Assembly: GCF_900128985.1 (NCBI RefSeq)
Contig: NZ_FQUC01000003.1
Location: 186,001-250,000, forward strand
Origin: Indolivaga macrotermitis
GTDB lineage: Bacteria; Bacteroidota; Bacteroidia; Bacteroidales; Dysgonomonadaceae
Length of the DNA: 64,000 nt
Direction: 5' to 3'
Part shown: positions 8,545 through 17,335 of the stretch, one piece after another
Layout of the letters: each line of letters opens with the position of its first letter
Numbering within the stretch: position 1 is the stretch's first letter
Translations under genes and position numbers: made by a program
The notes under the pieces: generated by a model
Seen by the model: only the letters and a program-made list of their open reading frames with translations
Database searches by the model: none
Told to the model about the DNA's origin: nothing

Positions 8545-10740
8545 CTAGAGCGATTCGCCAATTATATACTGAACGGTTGCTCCTGCATAAGGATCGGGGG
8601 CGACGGGTAACTTACATTTTATTCTTTGTAAATACCCCGAGGATAGAGCCTTTACCTCTATATCAATGTTCGATTCGACGCGTGACGGATCTGCCAAATA
8701 AATCTTTGTTTGCGGCTCAGAGTTGTAGTCGAGAAGAATAACACATGGCTTATCTGCCGTTATCGAATATTTACCGTCAGAAAATGTTCCTGCGTTGTAG
8801 AAAACAATTCCGCAGATGTTTAATTTATGGTGTACTACGGCTTGCACAGAGTCTGTATTGGATAATATTGTAACATTATCCGGATTGTATTTTTTCGATT
8901 CGGCAATAGAGCCTTTATCCGGCACAATGATATAAGCATATTTTTCGTTTTGGGGTGAAACACCGTGATCGAGCCATATCTTAAATACCTCTTTTTGTAC
9001 TGTATCGCCTGATAATGGCGTGTTTATAGATTTCCAAGTGCCTTTTTGTATCTGATTACTGATAGATATATTTCCTTCTTCGGGAAAAAGGTATGATACT
9101 CCATTGTGTATTACCCACGACAAATTGTTTTGCGATTGCAGGAATCCGTTTACTGTTGTTTCTTGTCCACCAATGAATGCAGTAACGTCACCTTTGAGTG
9201 TACATTGATTTACTGTAGTATTAACAGGGTAGGGAGACGTGGAAGAGATGCCTGCGCCGAGGCAAACCACTTCTTCGTCGAAAAAGAACCATGCTTTTTT
9301 AGCTGAGATGTTCAACCCAAAGTTATTATCGTTCAAAATATAAGTTGTGACTCCATACATGCCGTTAGATGCACCTCCGGCAAATTTACTTGTTCCCTGA
9401 GTTTGCCATGCCCTGGGCAATGGAATGTCATCAACAATAGGATTTGTGACTCCCGGTAACCTGGCCCAATCCCATACCGGAAAAATCCCGTTATATTCAT
9501 CTCCTTGCATCGAGAGATTGGTGGCTCCGTCCGTCAGGAAGTATCCTTTCAGGTTTTCACCATTCCCGTTCTCGTTCCTGGATGTATGTATTGAAGCCAT
9601 TCTTACATCGAATGTATATGCCGGTCGCTGATGGAGTGTGTAATCTGAACGCCAGAAGTGAGTGTGCTCTGACTGTAAACCATAGCCCGGACATTTTTCA
9701 CCCTTCAAGCGATATATTGCATCCTCATAGTTTTGCCTGTTAGCCGGGTCGAGCATTATCATCTGTTGCATCAATCCGGGAGCAGCGGCATTCTTCAACG
9801 AACCTTTCCTGCTCAAACCTCTTCCCATTACATTATATAGAAAATATTGCCCTCTTGTTACGGGAATATAAGATTTACGTACAAAGCGGCTAAGTAGATC
9901 TAACTTCTCTGTGGGTAACACATAAGGTGTACCCTCCATATATAAAGCCAGTCTGGCGATACCACCGACAAGAACATCTCCATACCCTCCTATGTATAGT
10001 TGCGGTCCATGTTGCTGATACGAAAAATCATGTTGCAGCCCTTCATCTGTTGTCAGAATCAGAGGGTCGAAAGCTTGTTGCACACCAAAAGATAAAATAG
10101 TTTCATCGTTAAGTAAACACCCTCTATATATCCAATGAGTAGCTATATCCAGTTTATTGGCTGCTGTGCCAAGCGAACCGGGCTGGTCGGGTCTTCCTCC
10201 TGTTTTTTCCATACGTTCTATTAGTTGGTGTTCTAATTGAGAAGGGAGAGCCTTTACACCCGATCGCATGAGGATTAATATAACTCCTATACGCTGTGGA
10301 ACTGCGATCTGTTGCATATACCAGTTGGTATTTGTAGGAGCGCTGCTGTACCAGTATCGGAGCATTTTTTCAATGGCATCATAGGCTTTTACATCACCAT
10401 AATATTTACTGTTATTTATTGTATAAGCTAATACAACAGACTTCAATAGATCGAGATGGTCAAGAGGTTTCCAGTCCGTCTGATGCCTGTCTTTATAATC
10501 TATGGAGAGAAGCGAACCATCTTCTTGTAGCTGTGCCAAACAGTCTTTAGCTTCTTGCTCTATAGCTTCTAAATTTACAGCCTTGTGCGATGCTTGTATC
10601 CTTTCCATAATCAGTTCTATATTATTGGTTGATCGAGCCTCGATATGTAAAAAGAAGAGCGATAAGAATAAAAATGCAACTATCTGTCGCGGACAAAGAG
10701 TATGATAAAGAGATTTAGATATAGAGATAAAGCTTTTCAT
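8545..10740 (-). CDS. Polysaccharide lyase family 8 (chondroitin AC / hyaluronate lyase-like)
   Basis: Cleaves uronic-acid-containing polysaccharides by beta-elimination, leaving unsaturated ends. The 731 residues follow PL8: an uncleaved-looking basic N terminus then a hydrophobic signal (about 20-35), an alpha/alpha toroid with NWYMQQIAVPQRIG, TAANKLDIATHW (N195), QQHGPQLYIGGYG (H244, Y253) and NVMGRGLSRKG (R307, R311), then beta-sandwich motifs HFWRSDYTLH and GIFPVWDWARLPG. These match the Asn/His/Tyr/Arg catalytic set of Flavobacterium chondroitinase AC. First gene of the minus-strand set, divergent from the hybrid regulator. PL8 also includes xanthan lyases, so substrate is not proven; the GH88 neighbour supports a uronic-acid polymer. 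No sulfatase is in view. Confidence 0.92.
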   Translation of the reverse strand: MKSFISISKSLYHTLCPRQIVAFLFLSLFFLHIEARSTNNIELIMERIQASHKAVNLEAIEQEAKDCLAQLQEDGSLLSIDYKDRHQTDWKPLDHLDLLKSVVLAYTINNSKYYGDVKAYDAIEKMLRYWYSSAPTNTNWYMQQIAVPQRIGVILILMRSGVKALPSQLEHQLIERMEKTGGRPDQPGSLGTAANKLDIATHWIYRGCLLNDETILSFGVQQAFDPLILTTDEGLQHDFSYQQHGPQLYIGGYGDVLVGGIARLALYMEGTPYVLPTEKLDLLSRFVRKSYIPVTRGQYFLYNVMGRGLSRKGSLKNAAAPGLMQQMIMLDPANRQNYEDAIYRLKGEKCPGYGLQSEHTHFWRSDYTLHQRPAYTFDVRMASIHTSRNENGNGENLKGYFLTDGATNLSMQGDEYNGIFPVWDWARLPGVTNPIVDDIPLPRAWQTQGTSKFAGGASNGMYGVTTYILNDNNFGLNISAKKAWFFFDEEVVCLGAGISSTSPYPVNTTVNQCTLKGDVTAFIGGQETTVNGFLQSQNNLSWVIHNGVSYLFPEEGNISISNQIQKGTWKSINTPLSGDTVQKEVFKIWLDHGVSPQNEKYAYIIVPDKGSIAESKKYNPDNVTILSNTDSVQAVVHHKLNICGIVFYNAGTFSDGKYSITADKPCVILLDYNSEPQTKIYLADPSRVESNIDIEVKALSSGYLQRIKCKLPVAPDPYAGATVQYIIGESL

Positions 10741-10917
10741 GTTTTACTGTTTAAACTTAAAAAAGGTTATAATTATTTTTTCTAAAAGTACTCACTCTCG
10801 AGAAATACATTGTCTCTTTTTGTTTCTGTTATAGGGTAATTTTATACTTTAATAGGTATATGAATATTAAATTTTTAATAATGTAGGGTGTGTTTAGAAT
10901 TATTTTGTACTTTACAT

Positions 10918-10925
10918 CAAAATTA
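10918..10925 (-). promoter_or_regulatory. Candidate -7 promoter box for the PL8 gene
   Basis: On the minus strand TAATTTTG fits TAnnTTTG. A TTTG stands at 10955-10952, but the 26-base spacer is longer than usual. It would give a leader of about 170 bases. Confidence 0.35.
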
Positions 10926-11012
10926 TGAGAATGAATTTTTTTTATGAAAAGCAAAATAGTTTAGATTTAATACTCAACGAAATAACTTTTCTTACATAAA
11001 AACAACAAGCCT

Positions 11013-11020
11013 TAACTTTG
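11013..11020 (+). promoter_or_regulatory. Candidate -7 promoter box for the hybrid regulator
   Basis: TAACTTTG matches TAnnTTTG exactly and lies 27 bases before the start codon at 11048. A T-rich stretch (10986-10990) at about the right distance could serve as the -33 element but lacks the final G. Confidence 0.5.
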
Positions 11021-11047
11021 TACGAGTGTTAAAATGTATTTAATAAT

Positions 11048-14000
11048 ATGATACGGAAAGTGTTTTTTTTCGTTTTTCTTACCTTCTTTCTACTGACCAA
11101 TGCTAATGGGATATATTTCAATCACCTTGGTAGTAAGGATGGATTGTCTCAAATAAATGTAATGTCGATTTATCAGGACGAAACCGGAGCTATGTGGTTT
11201 GGAACGGCTGAAGGTATTTGCAGATACAATGGAAAAGAAACAGAAACATTCAGTTCATTAAAGAATGATGCCGGTCTCACTCAAAACAATATTTATGCTA
11301 TATGTGGAGATAACAAAGGCAGCATATATATAAAGGCGGACTTCGACCTTATCCGTTATGATATAAAAGAAGAAAAGTTCCATTTGGTAAAAGAGGGGGA
11401 GGTAAGAACTATTTCTTATCAAAACAATGTTCTCTGGTTTGCCACAAACACTGGAATATTCCGGTATGATAATCATAATATAACGAAATTCTGTTCCATA
11501 GGAACTAGCATAGGTAAGGTTTCAGCTTTGCTGGTTTCGGAGAATAATGATTTATGGTTAGGCTCGGATAAGGGGTTGACCCTGGTTTCTCAGGGGAGTG
11601 TGATAAGTGAAAAACCGATATTGAGAGATATTGGCATATATACTTTATACAAAGATACGAAAGGTAATATCTGGATTGGAAGTTCTAACGACGGCATATA
11701 TTTGTTGAACAAGGACGGGCAGATTATATCGCACTTTGAACACAAAGCAGAGCGGAATTCTATATCTAATAATCAAATTCGTACTATACTGGAAGATAGC
11801 TCGGGAAAAATGTGGATAGGCACTTTTTATGGGCTGAACAGTTTTGACCCTCTTACTCAACATTGGGAAAGCTATGTCCATGTCGACAATATTCCTCACA
11901 GTATTAGTCATACTTCTATATTCTCGCTTTACGAAGATACACAAGGTACTGTATGGGTTGGTACATATTTTGGCGGAGTCAATTATTTTAATTCCTCCAT
12001 TAATACATTCCGTCTTTATACATCTAATCCTCTTAGTAAAACTCATCTCAGCTATCCGTTCGTCGGAAAAATGACCGAGGACGGGAGTGGCAACCTCTGG
12101 ATATGCACGGAAGGAGGAGGTCTTAATTGTTTGAATTTGAAAACCAGACAATTTTCTCACTTTTTTCATGAAGGCAACAAAACGGGTTCAGGTACTACAG
12201 GCTATAACCTGAAATCGATATGGTATAGAGAAGACAAACAGCAACTTTATATAGGAATACACAATGGAGGACTTCGTATTTTTGACCTTAAAACTAAGGC
12301 GTACAAAGAGAAAATACATAATGACCTCGATAAACACTCACTTCCTGATAACATTATCAGGGATATGCAACATTATAATAACAGCCTCATACTGCTTACG
12401 GCAACGGGTATTAGCAGACTCGATCTTAAGGATGACAAAGTGTATGATTTCAGTACAGACAGTATCATCGAAAAAGCCCTGAAGCAGAGTTTTATTTATT
12501 CATTTTATATCGATACCCAAGAGCGAATGTGGTTATCCGTATTAGAAGGTATACGGTGTATAGACTTACGCACAAAAGAGGTTAGAGATTACAGATACAA
12601 TCCTGCTGATCCGTCTTCATTAGGAAAATTCCGTGTGACAACAATATTGGAAACGAGCGACCATCAGCTTTATTTTGGCACATCCGGATCGGGGTTGTTT
12701 AAGTATCAGCCCGAAACCAATGACTTTAAAAACTATATACAAAATCAAAACGGGCTGATGAGTAATTTCTGTTATCATCTGGCGGAGTCCCCGTCGGGAA
12801 ACTTAATTATATTAAGCAATGCCGGCGTTACGATTTTTGATGCCAGAAAAACAGAGAAGGTATTATTTCAGTCATCATCTAATTTCCCTTTAACAAGTTT
12901 TTTTCATGGGTCCAGCACTTATGTTTCGCATAGTAATGAGATATTTATCGGAGGGGTAAACGGCCTGGTTTCTATATTTGAATCACAACTAATCGATCAA
13001 AAAACAAAGGCATACAATCTCTATTTTGATAAACTATTTATCAATAATAAACAAATAAGACCTAACGATGAGACCAAAATACTGAATCAGACATTATCGG
13101 AAAGCAATGAGATCAGCCTTAATCATAATCAGAATAATGTTATGATAAAGTTTGCATCTTCAAACTATCTGAATACAACTATTCAGGATTACGAGTATAA
13201 ACTTGTCGGTTTTGATGAGAATTGGAACAAGACGAACTCTAATACAATAACTTATACTAATATATCGGCAGGAGATTATAAATTATTGTTGAAAGAAATA
13301 AGCAAGGATGGAAGTGTGGGCGATAGTCCATCTTGTGAAATAAGTATAATAGTAAAACCTCCATTTTATAAAAGTTCGCTTGCATATGTATTGTATGCTA
13401 TATTTTTCGTCCTGCTTTTGGTAGCCATTATCCGTTTCTTCCTTTGGCGGTCTAAGTTGAGCATGGCACTCGAAAGTGAGCGCAGAGAAAGAGAACGGAA
13501 TGAAATACTGAATCAGACTAAATTACGTTTTTTTACTAATGTATCTCATGAGTTGCGAACACCTTTGACTTTAATTCTGGGACAGTTGGATATTATTCTC
13601 CAGAACGAAACGATGAATACCGAACTGCATAATAAAATATCGAGTGTACATAGAAATGCCGGTCATATGCGCAACCTTATTAGTGAGTTGATCGATTTCA
13701 GAAAACAGGAACAAGGTTTTTCTAAATTGAGAATTCGTCAGGTTGAGCTCATCCGGTATTTGCATAACATTTATGATTTCTTTAAAGAGTATGCATTAAA
13801 ACACAATATAATCTATTTATACGAACATCTGGATGAAGATATAATAGTGTATATCGATCCGGATCAAATGCAGAAAGCTGTTTATAACTTATTGTCTAAC
13901 GCATTTAAGTATACCTCTCCGGGAGAAAAAATTATTATACGAATTGTACGACAGCCCGATAGTGTTACTATTCAGATTGAGGATAACGGTATCGGCATAC

Positions 14001-15109
14001 CTGCTGAATCTATATCTAAAATATTTGATCGTTTTTATCAAGTCGAATACCGTGCGTCCGGCTTTAGTCTGGGATCCGGTATCGGGTTGGCTCTTGCCAA
14101 AGAAATAGTTAAGAGCCATCATGGTGATATACACGTAAGAAGTACAATTAACGAAGGCAGTATTTTCGAAATAATACTACAATTAGGTAAAGCTCATTTT
14201 GGTGCTGATATTTTAGACGATTTTCTATCTTCCACACAGGAGAATGTAAGTATTGACAAAAACGAAAGCCTTGATATGATGCTGACAGAAGATACGTCAA
14301 GTACGCATGTTGATGAAAGCAAAGAAGATAAATCAAAGAATTCCATTCTGATAGTAGAAGACAATGAAGAGTTAAGGGCTATGTTAGCCGAGTCTTTTTC
14401 TGAAAGATATACTGTATATGAGGCCGTAAATGGTAAAGAAGGATTGGACATGGTACGGGAGTTACAGCCCGATATTGTTTTGAGTGATGTGATGATGCCC
14501 GGAATGTCAGGAAAAGAAATGTGCTATAAAATAAAGAATAATATAAATATCTCACATATCCCTGTAATATTACTTACAGCTCAAGATTCAGTTGCTCAGA
14601 CTATTGAGGGATATATGTATGGTGCAGATGCTTATATAACTAAACCATTTAATATGGATCTCCTGATTTCGCATTGCAATAGCCTTGTTGTAAATCGTAA
14701 ATTATTGTACCAAAGCCTGGCCAAGCAAGAAAATCCGGTGGTTACGTTCAACGTATTATCAGAACACGACCAAACACTGATAGATAAGGCAACAACTATA
14801 GTAAAAAAGAATTTCGATACTCCAGAGTTTAATATGGACATACTGGCCTCGGAGTTGGGTATTGGTAGAAATAAACTATATACAAGAATTAAAGATATAA
14901 CAGGTCTGACACCGAATGAATTTGCTCTGAATATAAAACTGAACGAAGCACAGCATTTGTTGGTTAATTCCCCGCATCTGAATGTTTCGGATATCTCGCT
15001 TCAATTAGGATTTTCGTCAGCTAAGTACTTTAGTAAATGTTTTAGAACTTTTTTTGGTGTATCTCCTATGCAGTGGCGCAGAGATGAGGATAAAAACAAA
15101 GTAGATTAG
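11048..15109 (+). CDS. Hybrid two-component system regulator (HTCS) of the polysaccharide locus
   Basis: A one-protein sensor and transcription activator of 1353 residues. In order: signal peptide (1-20); two-component regulator propeller repeats (about 25-680, many with W-G/GT patterns such as MWFGTAEG and NIWIGSSNDG); a Y_Y_Y domain (about 690-765); one membrane helix (about 778-798); a histidine kinase with VSHELRTP (H834) and an ATPase domain with NLLSNAFKYTS; a receiver with DIVLSDVMMPG (D1147); and an AraC-type helix-turn-helix (about 1245-1345). In Bacteroides such proteins bind an oligosaccharide in the periplasm and switch on the adjacent utilisation genes. Divergence from PL8 and the GH88-GH2-SusC genes marks those as likely targets. 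All key phosphotransfer residues are present. Confidence 0.96.
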   Translation: MIRKVFFFVFLTFFLLTNANGIYFNHLGSKDGLSQINVMSIYQDETGAMWFGTAEGICRYNGKETETFSSLKNDAGLTQNNIYAICGDNKGSIYIKADFDLIRYDIKEEKFHLVKEGEVRTISYQNNVLWFATNTGIFRYDNHNITKFCSIGTSIGKVSALLVSENNDLWLGSDKGLTLVSQGSVISEKPILRDIGIYTLYKDTKGNIWIGSSNDGIYLLNKDGQIISHFEHKAERNSISNNQIRTILEDSSGKMWIGTFYGLNSFDPLTQHWESYVHVDNIPHSISHTSIFSLYEDTQGTVWVGTYFGGVNYFNSSINTFRLYTSNPLSKTHLSYPFVGKMTEDGSGNLWICTEGGGLNCLNLKTRQFSHFFHEGNKTGSGTTGYNLKSIWYREDKQQLYIGIHNGGLRIFDLKTKAYKEKIHNDLDKHSLPDNIIRDMQHYNNSLILLTATGISRLDLKDDKVYDFSTDSIIEKALKQSFIYSFYIDTQERMWLSVLEGIRCIDLRTKEVRDYRYNPADPSSLGKFRVTTILETSDHQLYFGTSGSGLFKYQPETNDFKNYIQNQNGLMSNFCYHLAESPSGNLIILSNAGVTIFDARKTEKVLFQSSSNFPLTSFFHGSSTYVSHSNEIFIGGVNGLVSIFESQLIDQKTKAYNLYFDKLFINNKQIRPNDETKILNQTLSESNEISLNHNQNNVMIKFASSNYLNTTIQDYEYKLVGFDENWNKTNSNTITYTNISAGDYKLLLKEISKDGSVGDSPSCEISIIVKPPFYKSSLAYVLYAIFFVLLLVAIIRFFLWRSKLSMALESERRERERNEILNQTKLRFFTNVSHELRTPLTLILGQLDIILQNETMNTELHNKISSVHRNAGHMRNLISELIDFRKQEQGFSKLRIRQVELIRYLHNIYDFFKEYALKHNIIYLYEHLDEDIIVYIDPDQMQKAVYNLLSNAFKYTSPGEKIIIRIVRQPDSVTIQIEDNGIGIPAESISKIFDRFYQVEYRASGFSLGSGIGLALAKEIVKSHHGDIHVRSTINEGSIFEIILQLGKAHFGADILDDFLSSTQENVSIDKNESLDMMLTEDTSSTHVDESKEDKSKNSILIVEDNEELRAMLAESFSERYTVYEAVNGKEGLDMVRELQPDIVLSDVMMPGMSGKEMCYKIKNNINISHIPVILLTAQDSVAQTIEGYMYGADAYITKPFNMDLLISHCNSLVVNRKLLYQSLAKQENPVVTFNVLSEHDQTLIDKATTIVKKNFDTPEFNMDILASELGIGRNKLYTRIKDITGLTPNEFALNIKLNEAQHLLVNSPHLNVSDISLQLGFSSAKYFSKCFRTFFGVSPMQWRRDEDKNKVD

Positions 15110-15131
15110 AATGCCGAAGTTTGTGTGTATA

Positions 15132-16013
15132 TCAGAAGTTTCTAGAGTTATACAAATCTATAATGATTCCATCTGCCAAACCGATTACGGGAATCTCTAT
15201 TTCTTCTCTTTTCAGTATTTTCATCAAATGTAAATAGATTCTTATCGCCGGCATTATAACTACTGCCCTGTTTAGCCCTATATCTGAGTCGAGAATAATT
15301 CCCTCATAATTCATTTCTTTGAGGTGAGTGTAATATCTTTTTAAGTCATGTTTTTTTATTTTTCCTCGCTTTCGGAAAATTGAATTTAGTTTGTTTATAT
15401 TTCCTCCGGAACCTATTAAAGTTAATTCTTTGTATCCATTTCGCACTGTTGATATCCATTCTTCAAATCTGTTCCATTCAGTCAGTTCATCCTTTCTTTC
15501 TAAAGAACGTATCGTGCCGAGATTGAACGAATTATAAACCGGACTATATCCTTTTTTCAGTATTGTTATTTCCGTACAACCTCCACCTACGTCTGCAATT
15601 ACAAATATTCTGTTATCACCAAACTTGACATTGTCAATGTTCAGGCCTATTAAACGGGCTTCTTCGGCTGTAGGAAGAATATTAATGTATTGTCCCGTAT
15701 CATTTTGAATGTAATCGACTATCTGTTCGGCATTATTTGCTTCCCTTAAGGCTGAGGTTGCACATATCTTCCAGCTTTCAACCTCATTGATTTGCATCAG
15801 GGAAACAAATGTTTTTATTAATTGCGATAGTTTAATAATCCTTTCTTCAGAAACGTATCCTAAAGAGAATGTATCCTCGCCTAAGAGTAAAGGTACGCGT
15901 GTAAAAGAAGATGTTTTGTAGGAAATCTTACCATTACTGTCTATTACATCACTTATCAGTAACTTGACGGAATTAGAACCTATATCGATAGCCCCTAAAC
16001 GTTTAATTTTCAT
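15132..16013 (-). CDS. Ppx/GppA phosphatase family protein
   Basis: Member of the ASKHA-fold exopolyphosphatase/guanosine pentaphosphate phosphatase family, which acts on polyphosphate or pppGpp. The N terminus shows GAIDIGSNSVKLLI (phosphate-binding loop 1) and the middle VIADVGGGCTEI (loop 2). At about 293 residues it is the short form common in Bacteroidetes, lacking the extra C-terminal domains of E. coli Ppx. The start at 16013 (MKIKRLGAIDIG) is preferred over 16022 because a -7 box at 16035-16028 would place transcription start at about the upstream ATG. It stands alone, convergent with the hybrid regulator with 22 bases between stops. Which of the two substrates it uses cannot be told from sequence. 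Confidence 0.85.
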   Translation of the reverse strand: MKIKRLGAIDIGSNSVKLLISDVIDSNGKISYKTSSFTRVPLLLGEDTFSLGYVSEERIIKLSQLIKTFVSLMQINEVESWKICATSALREANNAEQIVDYIQNDTGQYINILPTAEEARLIGLNIDNVKFGDNRIFVIADVGGGCTEITILKKGYSPVYNSFNLGTIRSLERKDELTEWNRFEEWISTVRNGYKELTLIGSGGNINKLNSIFRKRGKIKKHDLKRYYTHLKEMNYEGIILDSDIGLNRAVVIMPAIRIYLHLMKILKREEIEIPVIGLADGIIIDLYNSRNF

Positions 16014-16027
16014 GTAGCTCATTTTTA

Positions 16028-16035
16028 CAAAAATA
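16028..16035 (-). promoter_or_regulatory. Candidate -7 promoter box for the Ppx/GppA gene
   Basis: On the minus strand TATTTTTG fits TAnnTTTG and lies about 15 bases upstream of the ATG at 16013. A TTTG at 16065-16062 is further away than usual for a -33 element. Confidence 0.4.
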
Positions 16036-16355
16036 CGTTATGGACTTTTCGAAATGGTTAACAAAAGGTTAAGTAAGAAATAAAATTCAGCAAATCATCT
16101 TTTTCAAGATCACAATTAGATTAAGGTCATTTGTGCTATTTATTATCTCTTTTTTAATAAGGGTAATAATAAACATTTATAGTATAACAGGTTAATAGCT
16201 AAAATAAAAAAGGAAATTATTTTTCTGAATAGATTCTTCATACTAAGGTAACAAGCCTTTAGGTCTTTTGTAGTAAAAAACATTTCTCTTCGCAGAGTAA
16301 AAAAGTGATATAGTTTTTCTGAATAATCGAAACTCATTTAAATAAACAAACTCTT
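16036..16355. other. AT-rich intergenic stretch
   Basis: About 320 bases between two divergent genes. It should contain the promoter of the tyrosine-phosphatase-like gene, but no exact TAnnTTTG box was found in that direction. A 64-codon frame on the minus strand (16143-16337) is dominated by L, K and F, as expected from random AT-rich sequence, and is not called. Confidence 0.5.
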
Positions 16356-17168
16356 ATGAAAAAGGTGTTATTCTTCTTTTTAGTGATTCCTTTTACTCTG
16401 CAAGCTCAACTGGCCGACAGCACTATCCGCGTAGTAAAAATGGAAGGAGCCGTTAATTTTAGAGATGTAGGGAATTATAAGACCCTCGATAATAAAACCA
16501 TTGTCAACGGAAAAATATTCAGGGCAGCCAGTATTGCCGGTTTAACGGACAAGGACATGCAAAAGATGGAGGAATTAAAGGTACGGACTGTTATTGATTT
16601 TCGCGGAACTAATGAGGCTGCAGCAGCGCCCGACAAGTTACTGCCCGATACCGATTATACATTGTGTCCGGCGGGGAGTGATAATTTGCCAACTCCGGAA
16701 AAAATAGCGGATATGATAAAAAGTAATGATTTCCTGATGGATATGTATAATGAGAAAAGTATTCAATATTATGGAAAACGATACAAACCCTTATTTCAGA
16801 AATTATTGACTGTTCCGGATAATGAATCACTTCTATTCCATTGTACAGGAGGCCGGGACCGTACCGGTATGGCTACAGCGTTGCTACTGTATGTTCTGAA
16901 TGTTCCGATGCCGGTGATTGAAGAAGATTTTACGGCTTCAAATGTTTATTTGGAATCGGCAAATAAACAAATGTATAAGCCTTTGGCTGAGATGTCGGGC
17001 TCGACTGTTGCAGAAATAGAGAATAAGATGAAGCTACGTCCGCAACATATCCGTCAATTTTTCAGCACAATAAAATCTCATTACGGTAGTGTTGAAAATT
17101 TTCTGGAAAAAGAATGTGGGGTAGGACCCGAAGATATAACCCGGCTTAGAGAACGGTATTCCAACTAA
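16356..17168 (+). CDS. Exported tyrosine/serine protein phosphatase-like protein
   Basis: A 270-residue protein of the Y_phosphatase3 family (tyrosine-protein phosphatase of the CX5R class). The signature is HCTGGRDRTG with nucleophile C163 and phosphate-binding R169. The family's N-terminal hallmark NFRDVGNY (35-41) and FRAASIAGLT are also present. Residues 1-18 form a clear signal peptide ending in LQAQ, so it works outside the cytoplasm, probably in the periplasm. Relatives hydrolyse phosphotyrosine or phosphoinositides; the substrate here is unknown. Single gene with its own terminator directly downstream. Confidence 0.88.
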   Translation: MKKVLFFFLVIPFTLQAQLADSTIRVVKMEGAVNFRDVGNYKTLDNKTIVNGKIFRAASIAGLTDKDMQKMEELKVRTVIDFRGTNEAAAAPDKLLPDTDYTLCPAGSDNLPTPEKIADMIKSNDFLMDMYNEKSIQYYGKRYKPLFQKLLTVPDNESLLFHCTGGRDRTGMATALLLYVLNVPMPVIEEDFTASNVYLESANKQMYKPLAEMSGSTVAEIENKMKLRPQHIRQFFSTIKSHYGSVENFLEKECGVGPEDITRLRERYSN

Positions 17169-17186
17169 ACAGGTTGATGAATAGCT

Positions 17187-17226
17187 AAACAGAATAACAA
17201 ATTATTTTTTGTTATTCTGTTTTTTT
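17187..17226 (+). terminator. Rho-independent terminator
   Basis: A perfect 15-base inverted repeat (17187-17201 AAACAGAATAACAAA, and 17208-17222) with a six-base loop, running into a T tract that ends at 17226. It ends the tyrosine-phosphatase-like transcript. Confidence 0.88.
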
Positions 17227-17335
17227 ATAATAAAATGTATCTAGACGTTTGGAGTGTTTATTCAGTGTCGAAACGAGAGGAGGGGACGAGTGGACTAACC
17301 AGCATTATTAGTAATGACGTAGTTGTGTTATAGAT

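Larger units (their letters stand above)
10741..11047. other. Divergent control region between PL8 and the hybrid regulator
   Basis: A very AT-rich 307-base gap with no gene. It should hold the promoters of the PL8 gene (leftwards) and of the regulator (rightwards), and probably the site bound by the regulator. Candidate -7 boxes for both directions are listed separately. No clear inverted or direct repeat that could be the operator was recognised. Confidence 0.6.

Noticed and set aside
11645-12169. 174-codon minus-strand frame inside the hybrid regulator
   Set aside because: Lies wholly within a firmly identified gene on the other strand; its peptide has no recognisable family.
16143-16337. 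64-codon minus-strand frame between ppx and the phosphatase gene
   Set aside because: Composition is that of random AT-rich DNA, with no start signals or recognisable pattern.
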